A DNA stretch of 64,000 nucleotides from Cristatella mucedo (taxonomy: Eukaryota; Bryozoa; Phylactolaemata; Cristatellidae). The position numbers were made by a program, and so were the translations under genes. The stretch covers positions 2,703,501-2,767,500 of the forward strand of contig WPIO01000054.1 of the NCBI GenBank assembly GCA_009760855.2. Direction: 5' to 3'. The notes under the pieces were generated by a model, which was not told the DNA's origin, searched no databases, and saw nothing but the letters and a program-made list of their open reading frames with translations. Below, piece after piece: positions 22,901 through 31,401 of the stretch (within the stretch, counting starts at the first letter, position 1; the number at the start of each line of letters is the position of its first letter).

Positions 22901-25900
22901 ATCTTCCATCAGGGCATTGCAGTATCAAGACACGTTGCCTTTGCCGGAATACTTAGCTGCCTTGGCAATATGGCCAAAGTCGCTTTACCACTCGATAAAA
23001 GATAGGTGTCATTTCCCGCTCTAAACTGAGCATTCTGTATTTTGGATTTAAGCATGGCAGTTCTTTTCCCCGATTAAAGATAGGTCTAAAAGGCCATTGC
23101 CATCGAAGCGAGAGTTGACTTGCACTTTTGAAGGTAATAGTCACTCAGAAAGACCAGGTCTCCAGCACTAAGAAAGAATTAGAGCTACACGTTATAATAT
23201 CTCACGACTTAATATCCATTTTTGAGAAGCAAGAAAAGAAAGCCATGGTTTTAGCCACAAGAACACCTGTACTACACTGTTGACCCGGTAAGGCTAGAAA
23301 TATAGGAGGTGACCCAGATTCCTCACGGCAAGAAGCGTCTGTAGTGAGTCTTTCAGACGGAAGCTATTGAAATGTTAGATGCGCATTAAAATTCAAGGAA
23401 AGGGGTAGAGCTTTCATACTTTGCAGCTAGTAAGGGGTCCTTCAGCAATAACCTTTCGAAATCTTAGCCAGCCCAACGTTGCCTAAGGCTGGACGCAGAA
23501 TCCGTGAGTGCTCCACATTTACAGCTCGGAGGGCTGGGAACATCGGCAAACAATCCAGCAGAGTGCCAATGGGTGAGGTCACTTCTCTTCTGAGTTAAAT
23601 ACCCAGGGAAAATTAAGACTCGTGCTTCCGATTCACCAGAGTCACTCTCCTTTAAATGCTCGTTGGAATGTACTCACAAATGCAAAATTCTAATAGTATG
23701 CTCCACTAAGAGCCGTGAAAAAGAGGAGCAATGTCCACAACTGCGACGCTTTCCTTGTTGAGTCTCCCTTCCAAAAAGGTAATGGCAATAAAAAAAAAAG
23801 CGATAACAGTTTTACCCTTGATAAAGCGCCCTTATATAACTCAATCTCTTTCTAATTTCTTTACATTTTCTAATAAGGAAACACGATCAAGTGGTAAGTA
23901 GTATCATATTTGATAAAGAACATGATGCTATAATTAAGGGTGACATACACAGGGCAAGCAGGGAAGTAAGGTAAGTGTCAGCATGCTGAGTGTCGACAAG
24001 CATAAGCACATACAGTATGATTCACAAGGTCTCACTAAATGCTATCATATATTACATAATATATAATATAATATATAATATATAATATATATAATATATA
24101 ATAATATATAATATATCAACAATATATTATAATATATATTGTTGTGTTTTCACTTTCCCTTTCAATGTGATCAAATCACGGAATAATGTGACGGAAGTCC
24201 GGAGGGATTTCCAGGCTTTGGGAGCGTGCGAGCTATAGACATGGTTTCCAAAGGACTTGAGGCTTTGAGGAGGTACAGGTGAACAGTTTGCTTCCGAAAA
24301 GCTACGATGCTTAGCCCGGTGGTGCATTAGACCTGATAGTTATAATAGAGCCAAAGAATGAAGGGACCTAAAAATAAGCAACAAAACCTTAAAGCACATA
24401 CGTTGCTTGACTCGTTGCCAGTGCACATCGGCAATAATTGTTGTGAAACCGCAATCAAGACGCTTACTACAGACACACCTAGCTCCAGAGTTTTGCACCA
24501 ACTGCAACCAAATTACAATAGACCAGCAAGCAGTGAGTTTCAGAAGTCATGAAAAGATGTCACAGATGCATGAATCAACTTTGATGAGATAATACTGTCT
24601 ACACAAGCCAAAATCTCAGTAGTATTATTTAGATGAAATTAAGCAGACTTGATTGTGGAGCAGATGTCGTCGTCTAGCGAAAGATCAAAGTGGAACATGA
24701 CACCTAGATTTCGTGGAGAAGCAACAGTACATACGCTCACAGAGCCAATTTTGAGGGTCAGCCTTTCCGATTTCTGAATATTGCTTGGTTTACCCATAGC
24801 TAATAAATTAGTTTTATTATCGGTCATTTCAAGAGCATGTTCTGTCATTCATGTGCACATGTCACAAATGTATGCAGCAAGGGAGCAGAGAGAATTTAAT
24901 GGGCAGGATGGCTTGGCGGGATCCTGACAAAGTTAAACTGAGTGTCATCCACAAAGAAGTGAATGCCTAGATTGTGCTCGTCAACCACATCGCCAAAAGG
25001 GATATTGTAAACCATGAAAGTAACGTGAACCAGCACAGATTCTTGAGGTAACAGATATTTCACAGGTTCCTCGGATGAGCCTCGTCTTTTCACATCGATA
25101 CTCTAGATTCTCCGACTTTGAAAGGTCCTGAATCATTGCAATGCAGTGCCGGTGATGCTCAGAAGAGACAAGAAGCCTTGAAGAAGGACTTGGTGATCAA
25201 TAGTATAATAAGCTGGAGAAACATCGAGAGGAACCAGCTCACATAATAATAATAATACCAATAACACACTTGATAAGGCACCCTCTGAGAGCTCAATCTT
25301 TTTTCTAGGCGCTTAACAATTTCTGAAAATAAAACAGCATTCAATGGTAAGTGGTATCGTGCTTGATAAATAACATGAGTAACATTGATTGGGGTGGCAT
25401 GCACAGGGTCAGCATGCAAGTGTGGTTAGTAGCAACATGCCCAGTGTCAGCTAGCACAAGCACATAAAGGAAAAATCTCAGGGACCTACTAAATGCTATC
25501 ATAAATATATGTATTTTTAATTTAATTTCAAATGTGTAAAGTCAATGGATGTCAAGACGAAAGTCGGGATTGAGTTCTAGGTTTTGGGAGCGTATGAACT
25601 AAATGCACGATCTTCTAAGAATTTGAGGATGATGCGATGTTTGGTAAACTGTGTTTCCGAAAAGCGGATGGTACGATGTTTGGCCCGGTGGGGGAATGGA
25701 TCTGGTAGATAAGCTGGAGTCAATGAATAAAGGGACCTACAAGTAAGCGACAACAATTTTAAGTTTATCCGTTGCTTGACTGGTAGCTAGTGCAGTTCGG
25801 TAAGAAGAGGTGTGACGTGGCAACTGCGACACTGGCGACAGACAAGGCTAGCTGCAGAGTATTGCACCAACTCAAAGTGCCAGATTGCACAAGCCGGTTA

Positions 25901-27525
25901 GCAAGCAAGTTAGTGTGTTAAAGAACAGCTGCTCTTTTGAATGGTGCTGGCAGATATCCTGACGGCCATCGTTGGAGATGTCATGCGGTGCGTTTGCCAC
26001 TTCCGAGTCCTATTCTCCCAGCTGATAAAGCCTGGGTGGGACCAATAGGCTGTACAGCGAGAATGTACATCTCTGTCGGGTCGTTCGCCATAAGGTACTT
26101 ATAGGCCTATTAGGTAGTCCACTGGTGAGCAAGGCTTATTCTGACAGCTGCTAATGTAGGATAGTGGCTTTTTATCGGGTTAAATCCTTCAATAAACTCC
26201 CTTTTTGCTTGAATATATCCAATCGTGATATTGCACGAGAGAATACAGAGACAACTCCAGGTGTACAGGACGAATGACGGATCGCCTGCCCTCAAGGTGT
26301 AGCACCCATTAAATTGCTTGCTCCAATAAAAAGCGTCCAATAAAATATGTGTACTAAAACTTGATTCTCCACAACCCACCAAACAGGCAGTACCTCGGAA
26401 GAGACCGATTACATCGCCACTTAAATTTCATTCAACTCAAGTGAGAAACCCGTCGACCGTCCGTCGGAGCTGCTAGATTGATATCTATACTGCCTCAAGT
26501 TTCTAGGCCAGGTCGGGTCTGCTCGCCAATGTGGGTGCGGGTCACATCACTCATCGATCTCGTAAAGAAGCAGCTACCAACGCACCCGAGGCTTCCCATT
26601 CCTCTACTGTAACGCTTACAGCTACCATCCAAAAGCAACCTCTGACGAGGCCATCACCAAGCAGCCATCGTGCACCGACCTATCTAAGCATGATGGCCAT
26701 TGAACCCGAAACCAGCTAAGCTTAGAATAGTGACAGGAACTATTTTTCTCCTGTCTCTTTTTTTGAACAGCAGCACTAGCTCATACCAGGGAAAAGTTAC
26801 TATTATGAATGAATTAACAGCGAGGTAAGAAAAGAGAAGTCACAAAATAAATTCCTACTGATTTTTAGAGGTTGGCTAAAAAGGTACTAGATCTATGTTT
26901 TAGCTCTATGCTCCAGGCCTCAGCTCAACGTCTGAGCATGATTTCACTCAGTAGCCTAAGGAAGTTTAGGAAGGTTCACCGTGCTGCTCTGTCCGTCTTT
27001 ATATAGCTCTGCTTGCCAATGTGCAATGCATCCGCTCAATGCTCGAGCGATTGTTATCAACCGCTCCTAGGAGACCTTACGAAGGCATGCCCCACTGGGT
27101 CCTCCCGGCTGGCATTCCACAGTCAGATACTTACGATATCACTGACGATATGAGGTGCCACATGGAGCACACAATTCAAGCGAAGGGCACGCTGGGGAGC
27201 CAAAGCAGCTGCTACCTATCATTCCTCCTATGCGCCTATGCACCCAACCCAAAAGCCGCCAGTGGACAACTACTATTTCCGTTCAGGTATCCCACACGAC
27301 TATAATTTGGGCATCGGCTCGAGCCCGACTCTCGTTTCCGGATTCTTCAACGGCTCGCTGTGCTCTCACTTCAACGGATCGATGAGTCGTTGCCAGAATT
27401 TAACCTTTACGTGCCCACCATCGACCCTCGGAAGATACGTGAGCTTGCAAGTCGTTACGAGCAATCCGGAAAATAAACTCAGCTTAGCCGAGATGACTGT
27501 GTATGGAGTTCCCCTCTCCAACTGA
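13856..27525 (+). CDS. Secreted PAN-mucin-fucolectin (FTP) lectin, six-exon gene
   Basis: The predicted join of 13,856-13,937, 16,527-16,934, 20,300-21,151, 22,019-22,048, 22,258-22,452 and 27,287-27,525 totals 1,806 nt, or about 601 residues. Domain order is signal peptide (1-27), PAN/apple-like Cys module (about 80-163), Thr/Ser/Pro-rich stalk (164-447), short linker (448-457) and fucolectin-type F5/8C-like domain (458-601). Every intron is phase 1 and the frame stays open across all joins. Known family members bind sugars outside the cell; the stalk suggests a heavily O-glycosylated mucus or surface-associated lectin, which is inference. The arginines of the eel fucolectin sugar site are not evident. 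The least certain point is the start of exon 2 (alternatives 16,593, 16,650, 16,674, all in phase). A possible poly(A) signal AATAAA lies at 28,020. Paralogues lie at about 31-39 kb (broken) and 63,609 onward. Confidence 0.75.
13938..14056 (+). other. Open read-through of exon 1 into intron 1 (Cys/Arg-rich)
   Basis: If intron 1 is retained, the frame continues to a TGA at 14,054-14,056, giving a 66-residue product: signal peptide plus about 40 residues with 11 Arg and 7 Cys. The second copy has the same length (63,609-63,809), with 12 Arg and 5 Cys after the leader. The donor site is good, so ordinary splicing is the simpler reading. The open frame may only reflect GC-rich DNA with few stops. 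Confidence 0.3.
14890..15395 (+). repeat. Intron 1 segment, first unit of a local duplication
   Basis: It aligns with 17,845-18,430 and 18,940-19,020 in intron 2 (for example gcctcgtgtttcataa at 14,957 and 18,081, and cgctgcacctcggagc near 15,193 and 18,313). The duplication continues through exon 2, whose truncated twin lies at 19,025-19,107. Confidence 0.6.
15400..16250 (+). mobile_element. CR1-like LINE 3' fragment in intron 1
   Basis: Frames give [14 protein letters not shown] (about 15,630-15,670), the [19 protein letters not shown] segment and [13 protein letters not shown] near 15,962. This is the order typical of the C-terminal part of CR1/L2-type reverse transcriptases. Frameshifts and a stop before WLPVEQR show it is dead. 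Its 3' part is related to block j of R1. It lies in sense orientation in intron 1. Confidence 0.8.
16320..16490. repeat. (AT)n-(GT)n-(GCGTGC)n alternating purine-pyrimidine tract
   Basis: Short AT repeats lead into GT and then a long GCGTGC-type run at about 16,370-16,456, followed by GT again. The tract is almost fully alternating, as in Z-DNA-prone sequence. It ends about 40 nt before the predicted exon 2. The open frames over it on both strands are artefacts. Confidence 0.9.
16527..16934 (+). CDS. Exon 2: PAN/apple-like Cys module
   Basis: The preferred acceptor follows a pyrimidine-rich stretch and a branch-like cttaac (ttgatttag at 16,518-16,526), giving a 408-nt phase 1-1 exon. Later in-phase acceptors at 16,592, 16,649 and 16,673 cannot be excluded. 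The C-terminal half shows KCCASLC, then [15 protein letters not shown], the Cys and aromatic spacing of a divergent PAN/apple domain. The donor ACCG|GTGAGC is good. The exon is GC-rich. A truncated copy with the same donor lies at 19,025-19,107. Confidence 0.65.
17890..18073 (+). mobile_element. tRNA-derived SINE
   Basis: An A-box-like TGGCACACTACG is followed by a perfect B box GGTTCGATTCC near 17,958. The matching unit at 14,930-14,960 lacks the element, so the ends can be read from the empty site; TTCA borders both sides as a possible short target duplication. Related copies lie at 39.2 and 44.8 kb. It is not a functional tRNA gene, because no acceptor stem forms. Confidence 0.8.
19025..19107 (+). 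pseudogene. Truncated PAN exon relic
   Basis: The frame reads [15 protein letters not shown] and ends at ATCG|GTGAGC, matching the last 27 codons and phase-1 donor of exon 2 ([15 protein letters not shown]). The upstream part, including the first conserved Cys residues and the acceptor, is lost. It is probably a remnant of a duplicated exon rather than a used one. Confidence 0.65.
19491..19982 (-). CDS. Antisense open frame with hydrophobic segments, unknown
   Basis: A 164-codon open stretch (stop to stop) lies inside intron 2 of the lectin gene, on the other strand. The first ATG is at 19,887-19,889, giving about 132 residues. Hydrophobic segments [24 protein letters not shown] and [12 protein letters not shown] look like membrane spans. 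I do not recognise the family. It could be an exon of a nested membrane protein, a relic, or chance; AT-rich codon use differs from the lectin exons. Confidence 0.3.
   Translation of the reverse strand, partial: NHIPAKSAESDSNILVVFYTKHANFTANTIGMSRGIFLAVTGAAGHLPSFLTLKKICSPYLGLSRQSKKAVITRQVWLPLFLWSALVMLLIGIFKVHISLILAFYLLHRQGDIGEIALKIEVENDTRVCIYRPLLILYSVIFVYFDLHMIPNVFYGINTGNSF
19985..20130 (-). mobile_element. SINE with tRNA-like head and LINE-type hairpin tail
   Basis: On the minus strand the head has TAGTCCAGCGAATAAGG (A-box-like) and GGTTGTAGGCTCGAGCCC (B-box-like). It is followed by GCGCCTAAATAGCGATTAAG, then TTCTC and GGGCGCT, a version of the hairpin at the LINE 3' ends in this window. Sharing the LINE tail is the usual way a SINE borrows its partner's reverse transcriptase. 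Confidence 0.65.
20300..21151 (+). CDS. Exon 3: Thr/Ser/Pro-rich mucin-like stalk
   Basis: The acceptor is strong (tgtctgtcgttcacag|g) and phase 1. The 852-nt exon encodes 284 residues. The first 190 are Ser/Thr-rich without clear repeats. The rest (about 20,780-21,120) is built on TTTQP units from a 15-nt repeat of the actcagccgacgacg type. The exon ends at AATCAAG|GTTATT, phase 1, a weak donor supported by the pseudogene copy, whose homologous exon ends AATCAAG|GTGAAT at 34,403. Without splicing, a stop follows at 21,169. Confidence 0.8.
21152..22018 (+). other. Intron 3
   Basis: This is 867 nt with no recognised repeat. The corresponding interval in the pseudogene copy is 919 nt, supporting the model. 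It ends in a T-rich tract and TGCTGCAG. Confidence 0.6.
22019..22048 (+). CDS. Exon 4: 30-nt microexon
   Basis: A T-rich acceptor (ttttttgctgcag) and a consensus donor (TTAA|GTAAGT) enclose 30 nt that add [10 protein letters not shown] in phase 1. The pseudogene copy keeps a 30-nt exon at 35,323-35,352 encoding GSGMTGIVSL, with the same phase and the donor CTAA|GTAAAT. It joins the stalk to the first strand of the lectin domain. Confidence 0.75.
22258..22452 (+). CDS. Exon 5: N-terminal half of the FTP lectin domain
   Basis: The acceptor tttctccttacag is strong. Together with exon 4 it gives VSLNKPANQSM..., then [13 protein letters not shown] and [18 protein letters not shown], the order typical of fucolectin/F5-8C domains (NLALxxPAxQSS, AxDGN, PWWxVDLG). 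The donor GACG|GTTGGT is weak, but the matching pseudogene position keeps GT (35,765-35,766) and the sequence after it. The exon is 195 nt, phase 1-1. The region where fucolectins carry their R.D...R sugar-binding residues reads TAQCNSDG, with no arginine. Confidence 0.85.
22453..23780 (+). other. Intron 5, first part
   Basis: I see no exon or recognised transposon here. The open frames at 22,486-22,820 have no domain and are interrupted. The 5' end (tggtgatcgccatg) is conserved in the pseudogene intron (gggtgatagccatg at 35,767). Confidence 0.45.
23790..25240 (-). mobile_element. Degraded LINE, RT to tail, in intron 5
   Basis: Reading the minus strand from 25,090 down: a decayed PQGSVLGPLLF-like segment, then FFVDDTQF (the RT catalytic motif, with both Asp present), the GKPS..LTLKIGS segment (24,639-24,848), a CNSLL-like region and PKAWKSL (near 24,210). 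It ends in the family hairpin near 23,815-23,865. Stops and frameshifts break it, and an AT-palindromic tract (24,050-24,145) interrupts the 3' part. Dead. Confidence 0.75.
24050..24145. repeat. AT-rich palindromic tract
   Basis: Repeats of ATATATAATATA fold back on themselves, and the right end reads aatatattataatatatatt. It interrupts the LINE fragment. Confidence 0.8.
25241..25950 (-). mobile_element. Second LINE 3' fragment in intron 5
   Basis: A (TAA)n tail at 25,243-25,258 precedes the hairpin at 25,268-25,315. Further along the minus strand come a PKA-NSIP-like segment near 25,580 and an LQLVQ-like segment near 25,870. It is 5' truncated and inserted next to or within the older LINE. 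Confidence 0.75.
25960..27286 (+). other. Intron 5, last part
   Basis: The segment 26,395-26,530 aligns with the matching intron of the pseudogene (37,736-37,770 plus 38,118-38,250, split there by a LINE). A Ser/Thr-rich frame at 26,531-26,719 has no supporting splice sites. The intron ends in ctatttccgttcag. Confidence 0.5.
27287..27525 (+). CDS. Exon 6: C-terminal half of the FTP lectin domain and stop
   Basis: The exon reads [20 protein letters not shown], then [14 protein letters not shown] and GRYVSLQV, and ends with [10 protein letters not shown]. This matches the end of fucolectin domains: IxVG, Cys pair, GRYVxI, LxLCEVEVYG. The Cys of the usual LCEVEVY is Ala here. The TGA stop is at 27,523-27,525. 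With exon 5 it makes a domain of about 144 residues, the usual size, so no exon appears to be missing between them. Confidence 0.85.
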
Positions 27526-28030
27526 GCAACCGTCCACCAGGTGACTGTCGGAGCAGAAGATGAAGCACCTTCATTTTAAGAATGGCGAGTCGGTGGTCGG
27601 AAACTGTACACTGACTGTGTGCGGAATTTCTGTACTAAAGCTGCAGTTGCTGTTAATGCACCCTAGATCTGCTCTCACATATCGTTGTACGGCCACGGAA
27701 CATATACATGTTTTGTGATCAACCTCTACAGTTGAATTGAGGCGTAGACCAACAGGAATGCAATCCTTAGCGAGCGACCAGATGCTGCTATGCAAGCAAA
27801 GCAGGCGTCATGCTTTCGCTAGCTGCAGAACTCGCCAGTTAGGCGATTGGAAAACGAGATGCTTTCTCGCCACCGAGCTTGCGTATGCATTTATTCTCTC
27901 CAACCCTCTTTATACTGTTGTTTAAATTCCAGACAATGCTCTCGTGCGAATTCAAGGATAGCTATGAACCCATGCTGTAGAGTGCACGACTTTGTCAACA
28001 ATTACTCCTGTGTGGCATTAATAAAAATTC
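27526..28030 (+). other. Likely 3' UTR with AATAAA
   Basis: No further coding signal follows the stop. The first good poly(A) signal is AATAAA at 28,020-28,025, giving a 3' UTR of roughly 0.5 kb if used. Confidence 0.4.
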
Positions 28031-28489
28031 CAATTGCACAAGGCTGCTAAAGTGGATGTAGGGCTCGAGGATCTCCAGAATTCGCTTTTTGGACTACGCT
28101 TTTAATTAAAATGCTCTCAAAAGAATCTACTCTAGTCAGAAAAACCTCTAGCCTTGAGAGGGTGCATGCAAGAGCACTTCCTTGTAAGCAGGTATCTCAG
28201 CCATTTCAAGGGATGGAATGCTACCACTGCAGTCGCCGCATAGAATAACCAGCAAGAGTGTGTCAGCTTAGGCCTTGATGCCAAGGCAGTCATGCTTCCA
28301 CTTCCGCTCAGGCTCTCGATTTCCCACACATCAAGCCCATGCTACCTGTTAGGAGTTACCAAGCACATGTTACCTGGTTGTGACGTTATCTTGAAGGCAA
28401 ACTGTCCATTTGCCCAGACTCTGGATTCAGCGAATTCCTTGTCCGTTGATGCTGCTGTGTAGACAGACAGTAAGTATTGGCATAGCTAT

Positions 28490-28760
28490 CTATGCAGATG
28501 GCACTTGGTTGCACGTTTGCTTTGATCTGTCATAATTTTACTCACCATTCAATCGCATTTCCCTTAGCAGAAACTGTATAGCGCCCAGAAAGAGATTGAG
28601 TTTTCTGAGGGTGCTTTATCGAGTGCATTATAATTATTGTTATATGATGGTGCGTGATTATATGAAAATTATATTATAATTATTATAAATTATTATTATT
28701 ATATATATTGTTATTTATCTTTATTATTTTCATCAGATTAATACATTAAATGATGGTGAA
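28490..28760 (+). mobile_element. LINE 3' tail fragment
   Basis: Contains the pre-tail sequence with ccattcaatcgcatttccct and the hairpin at 28,577-28,622 (AGCGCCC...GGGTGCTTT, slightly decayed). It runs into AT-rich repeats derived from an (ATT)n tail. Confidence 0.65.
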
Positions 28761-28779
28761 ACTCATTTAATAATTAAGG

Positions 28780-29631
28780 GCAAACCGCAAGTCTTTTGGA
28801 AATTGGAAAGGCAAATGCCTGAAATCGGCTCTGCCGGCATATCGCTTGTTAAATTTTAGCGAATTGTTGGTGCCAAGTTCCCTAGTCAATTCTCATTACG
28901 TAACCAAATCAGCTCAACAGTCAAGGCTGCCAACTTTCAGCTACATATCATTGCTAAATATCAAGCTTGTTTAGACATAAATACCACGTCTAAACTGGTC
29001 CATGCATTTGTGATATCCCATTTTCATTATTTAACCTACGGCTTACTAGTCTACCGGCCAGTAAAATCAGGCACTTACATCTAGTGCCAAATCTGTAGCT
29101 AGGCATGTCTGTGGTGAGCATAGCAGATGCCACGTCGCGCCAGTTCTAGCCGGCCTGTACCGGCAGCCGGTTAAACAACCCTTCAACTTTAAGGTTTTAC
29201 CATTCAGATTTAGATCAATTCAATCTTTGCCTCCAGCCTAGCTATAAGATATACTTCACCACCATGCTAGGCAATAATCCACCCACTTCATGGAACCTAT
29301 TTGTGTATGAATACCCCATACAAACAGTGCCTTTAGTTGGCACACTCCCAAAGCATAGAGCTAGCTCCTGACTTGGGTCACTACATCGCCATACGTAATC
29401 TCAGTAAAAAAGAAACTGAACAAACACATATTTGTCACAGTATTGAGTGGTTCCATGTGAGTTGAACTTTATTTACCTCTGGTGCTGACACTGTGCATGC
29501 GACTACTAACCACACTTGCATGCTGACCCTGTGCATGTCACACCCTTAACTATGTTCTTCTTGTGGTTTAATGACTATTCAACCGTACTTCCTTTGCAGC
29601 AAATCCAAATCGCCTAGAGTCAGAGAGAGAT

Positions 29632-29709
<78 letters not shown>

Positions 29710-29765
29710 AGTTCTCTGAGGGTGCTGAATAAAGTGTTTTATGATTATTATTCTACATTTCCCTT
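28780..29765 (+). mobile_element. LINE fragment with (GA)n expansion in its hairpin
   Basis: The start gives a decayed form of the GKPS...IGSA segment, followed by an ISSTVKAANFQL-like segment near 28,920. Later parts match the usual pre-tail region (gcatgctgaccctgtgcatg near 29,520). In the terminal hairpin, cgcctagagtcagagag opens into a GA tract at 29,619-29,706, before gattgagttctctgagggtgc closes it. Dead. Confidence 0.7.
29619..29706. repeat. (GA)n microsatellite
   Basis: About 88 nt of nearly pure GA. It lies exactly where the AGAGA of the LINE hairpin is expected, so it probably arose by slippage from that seed. Confidence 0.95.
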
Positions 29766-29769
29766 TGCA

Positions 29770-31270
29770 CAAGCACTGGTAGAGCTACTGAGAAATTCGG
29801 CTAACGATCGATGGCGTCCCTGCCGTGTGAGCATCAATCAAGCTTACTTCAACTGCCAATGTGCGTTCCTCGACAAAGAAACTCGATCGTGCGAGAAGTC
29901 GGATGGAAGAGTTCAGTTAAGGCAGTGTCTTGATCTGTCGGTGCGAGCATGTGCCAGTGCATGCTGATTCATATCGAGACACCTCATGGGTGGAGCGCAT
30001 CAACTTGGCTGAGCCTAGTGCTTGCTCTTACCACACTACTTTTGGGAGTCGCCAATAGAAAAGAATATACAAAGCTAAGACAATAATGAGCAAAAACATG
30101 ACTATAGATAGTTTGAGTTTATGTGCAATTAAGTCGAAAGATAATTTCTATGGCCACACCATAGCGATTATATGTCAAATATTGTGCCGAACGACTCAAC
30201 AGATTAAGAAGTGACGTCCAGTCACCTGGCAGTTCGTCATCAACTCGTAAAGTTCATTCGTGCTCCGATTCCAGCCGTAGTGATAAAGCATCAAGTGCCT
30301 AGATGCACTGCGACAGGCGATCTTAATCGAGTTAAGTAATTAAAAATATAATGCATTAATATTAAAATGTATCACGCGAAAACTTCAGCATACAGTGGAG
30401 CTTCGGCCCAAAGCATTTTCAGAAGTAACCACTGCCCCTTATCTGACAAGGTTGCCAACTCGGGTTGAAGTTGGGTTTTATGCTGGCTGATATAGCTTTG
30501 CTGATAAACCGAAGGTGAAGAGCCGTTAAAAGCATGATCTAGGTTGGTGCACAGCTGCTGTGCCCTGTGATTTGGCAGGACTGTAACCAAGTGGTACGCA
30601 GGTAATGAATTCACCAGCAGGGTCTGCCAGTGCTTAGCTGTGGTCTGCCTCCTGTGAATGAATCATCCGGCTCGGCTAGGGCACAGCCATGGTAGAGGAG
30701 ATGCCAGTCGAGCAAGTGAGGGGGAGATGACAGAAGTGCATCCCTCTACTCCGTGAGTACTCGCATAGTCAAAGTGCATCCCTATGCTCAGGGTGTCGCA
30801 CGATAAACTGTTGCTGTCGGTCATCGGCTGGCTTTCTGCCTGATTGAACCGAACCAACGAGGGGGGTCACTTTTGAAAGGTAATGATCACATAGCCTCTG
30901 AAACCGTGTATCACTGTATAGTCAGCTCGCTCTCTCCCCTCCAGCAGCTGACTTTCGCTGAACACTCATCAACCACTATTGTCGATCTGTGTGCTAATCT
31001 TTTGCATGAGAACGTGGAGTTAAGTTAATTCGAAGCTCATTGCGTGACCTCCAAATGCCGCCCCCGGCTTGCTAAATAGCAATTGCAGCCACCCTCCTTT
31101 ATTTCTATACATAGGAAATAACACACCGCTCGTCGCTCGTTTGTGCTTGTGCGGACACTACCATTTGGCCCAAGTCGCGACGTGCAGCTCACAGCTGCGA
31201 AAAATACTAGGCTTGGCTTCCAGCATCCACCTACCGTCATGAGGTGGACGCTTCTGGGGACGCATGACCC
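29770..31270. other. Stretch without a supported gene
   Basis: A Cys-containing frame at about 29,770-29,967 (CQCAFLDKETRSCEKSDG) is vaguely PAN-like, but has no matching phase-1 donor. The minus-strand frames at 30,372-30,614 and 30,663-30,857 show no domain. Confidence 0.4.
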
Positions 31271-31275
31271 TCTAG

Positions 31276-31401
31276 TCGACGCCTGGCATTTGGAGGTTGG
31301 TCGCTGGAGTAGATCTAAGTGCCGAGAGCATGTTAGCGCTCCATGCCAGACGTGGTACTGGCATGCACTGAGTGAGCCATGTGTCCAATTTCAGTGGTAT
31401 G
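31276..31401 (+). pseudogene. Possible PAN-like exon of the second lectin copy
   Basis: An acceptor (ccctctag) and a weak donor (TATG|GTCATA) would bound a 126-nt phase 1-1 exon. It encodes SKCREHVSAPCQTWYWHAL and then SEPCVQF, a pattern of Cys and aromatic residues like an apple domain, with the second Cys replaced. It lies upstream of the other pseudogene exons in the expected order, but is shorter than exon 2 of the intact gene. Could be chance. Confidence 0.3.

Noticed and set aside
24639-25093. Possible functional reverse transcriptase
   Set aside because: FVDD is present, but frames are short, shifted and interrupted, and both ends are missing.
26531-26719. Extra Ser/Thr-rich exon of the lectin gene
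   Set aside because: It lies between the two halves of the FTP domain, which join without a gap, and no phase-1 borders were seen.
29707-29967. Cys-rich frame as a PAN exon
   Set aside because: The first part is LINE tail, and no phase-1 donor precedes the stop. The spacing of Cys is only loosely PAN-like.
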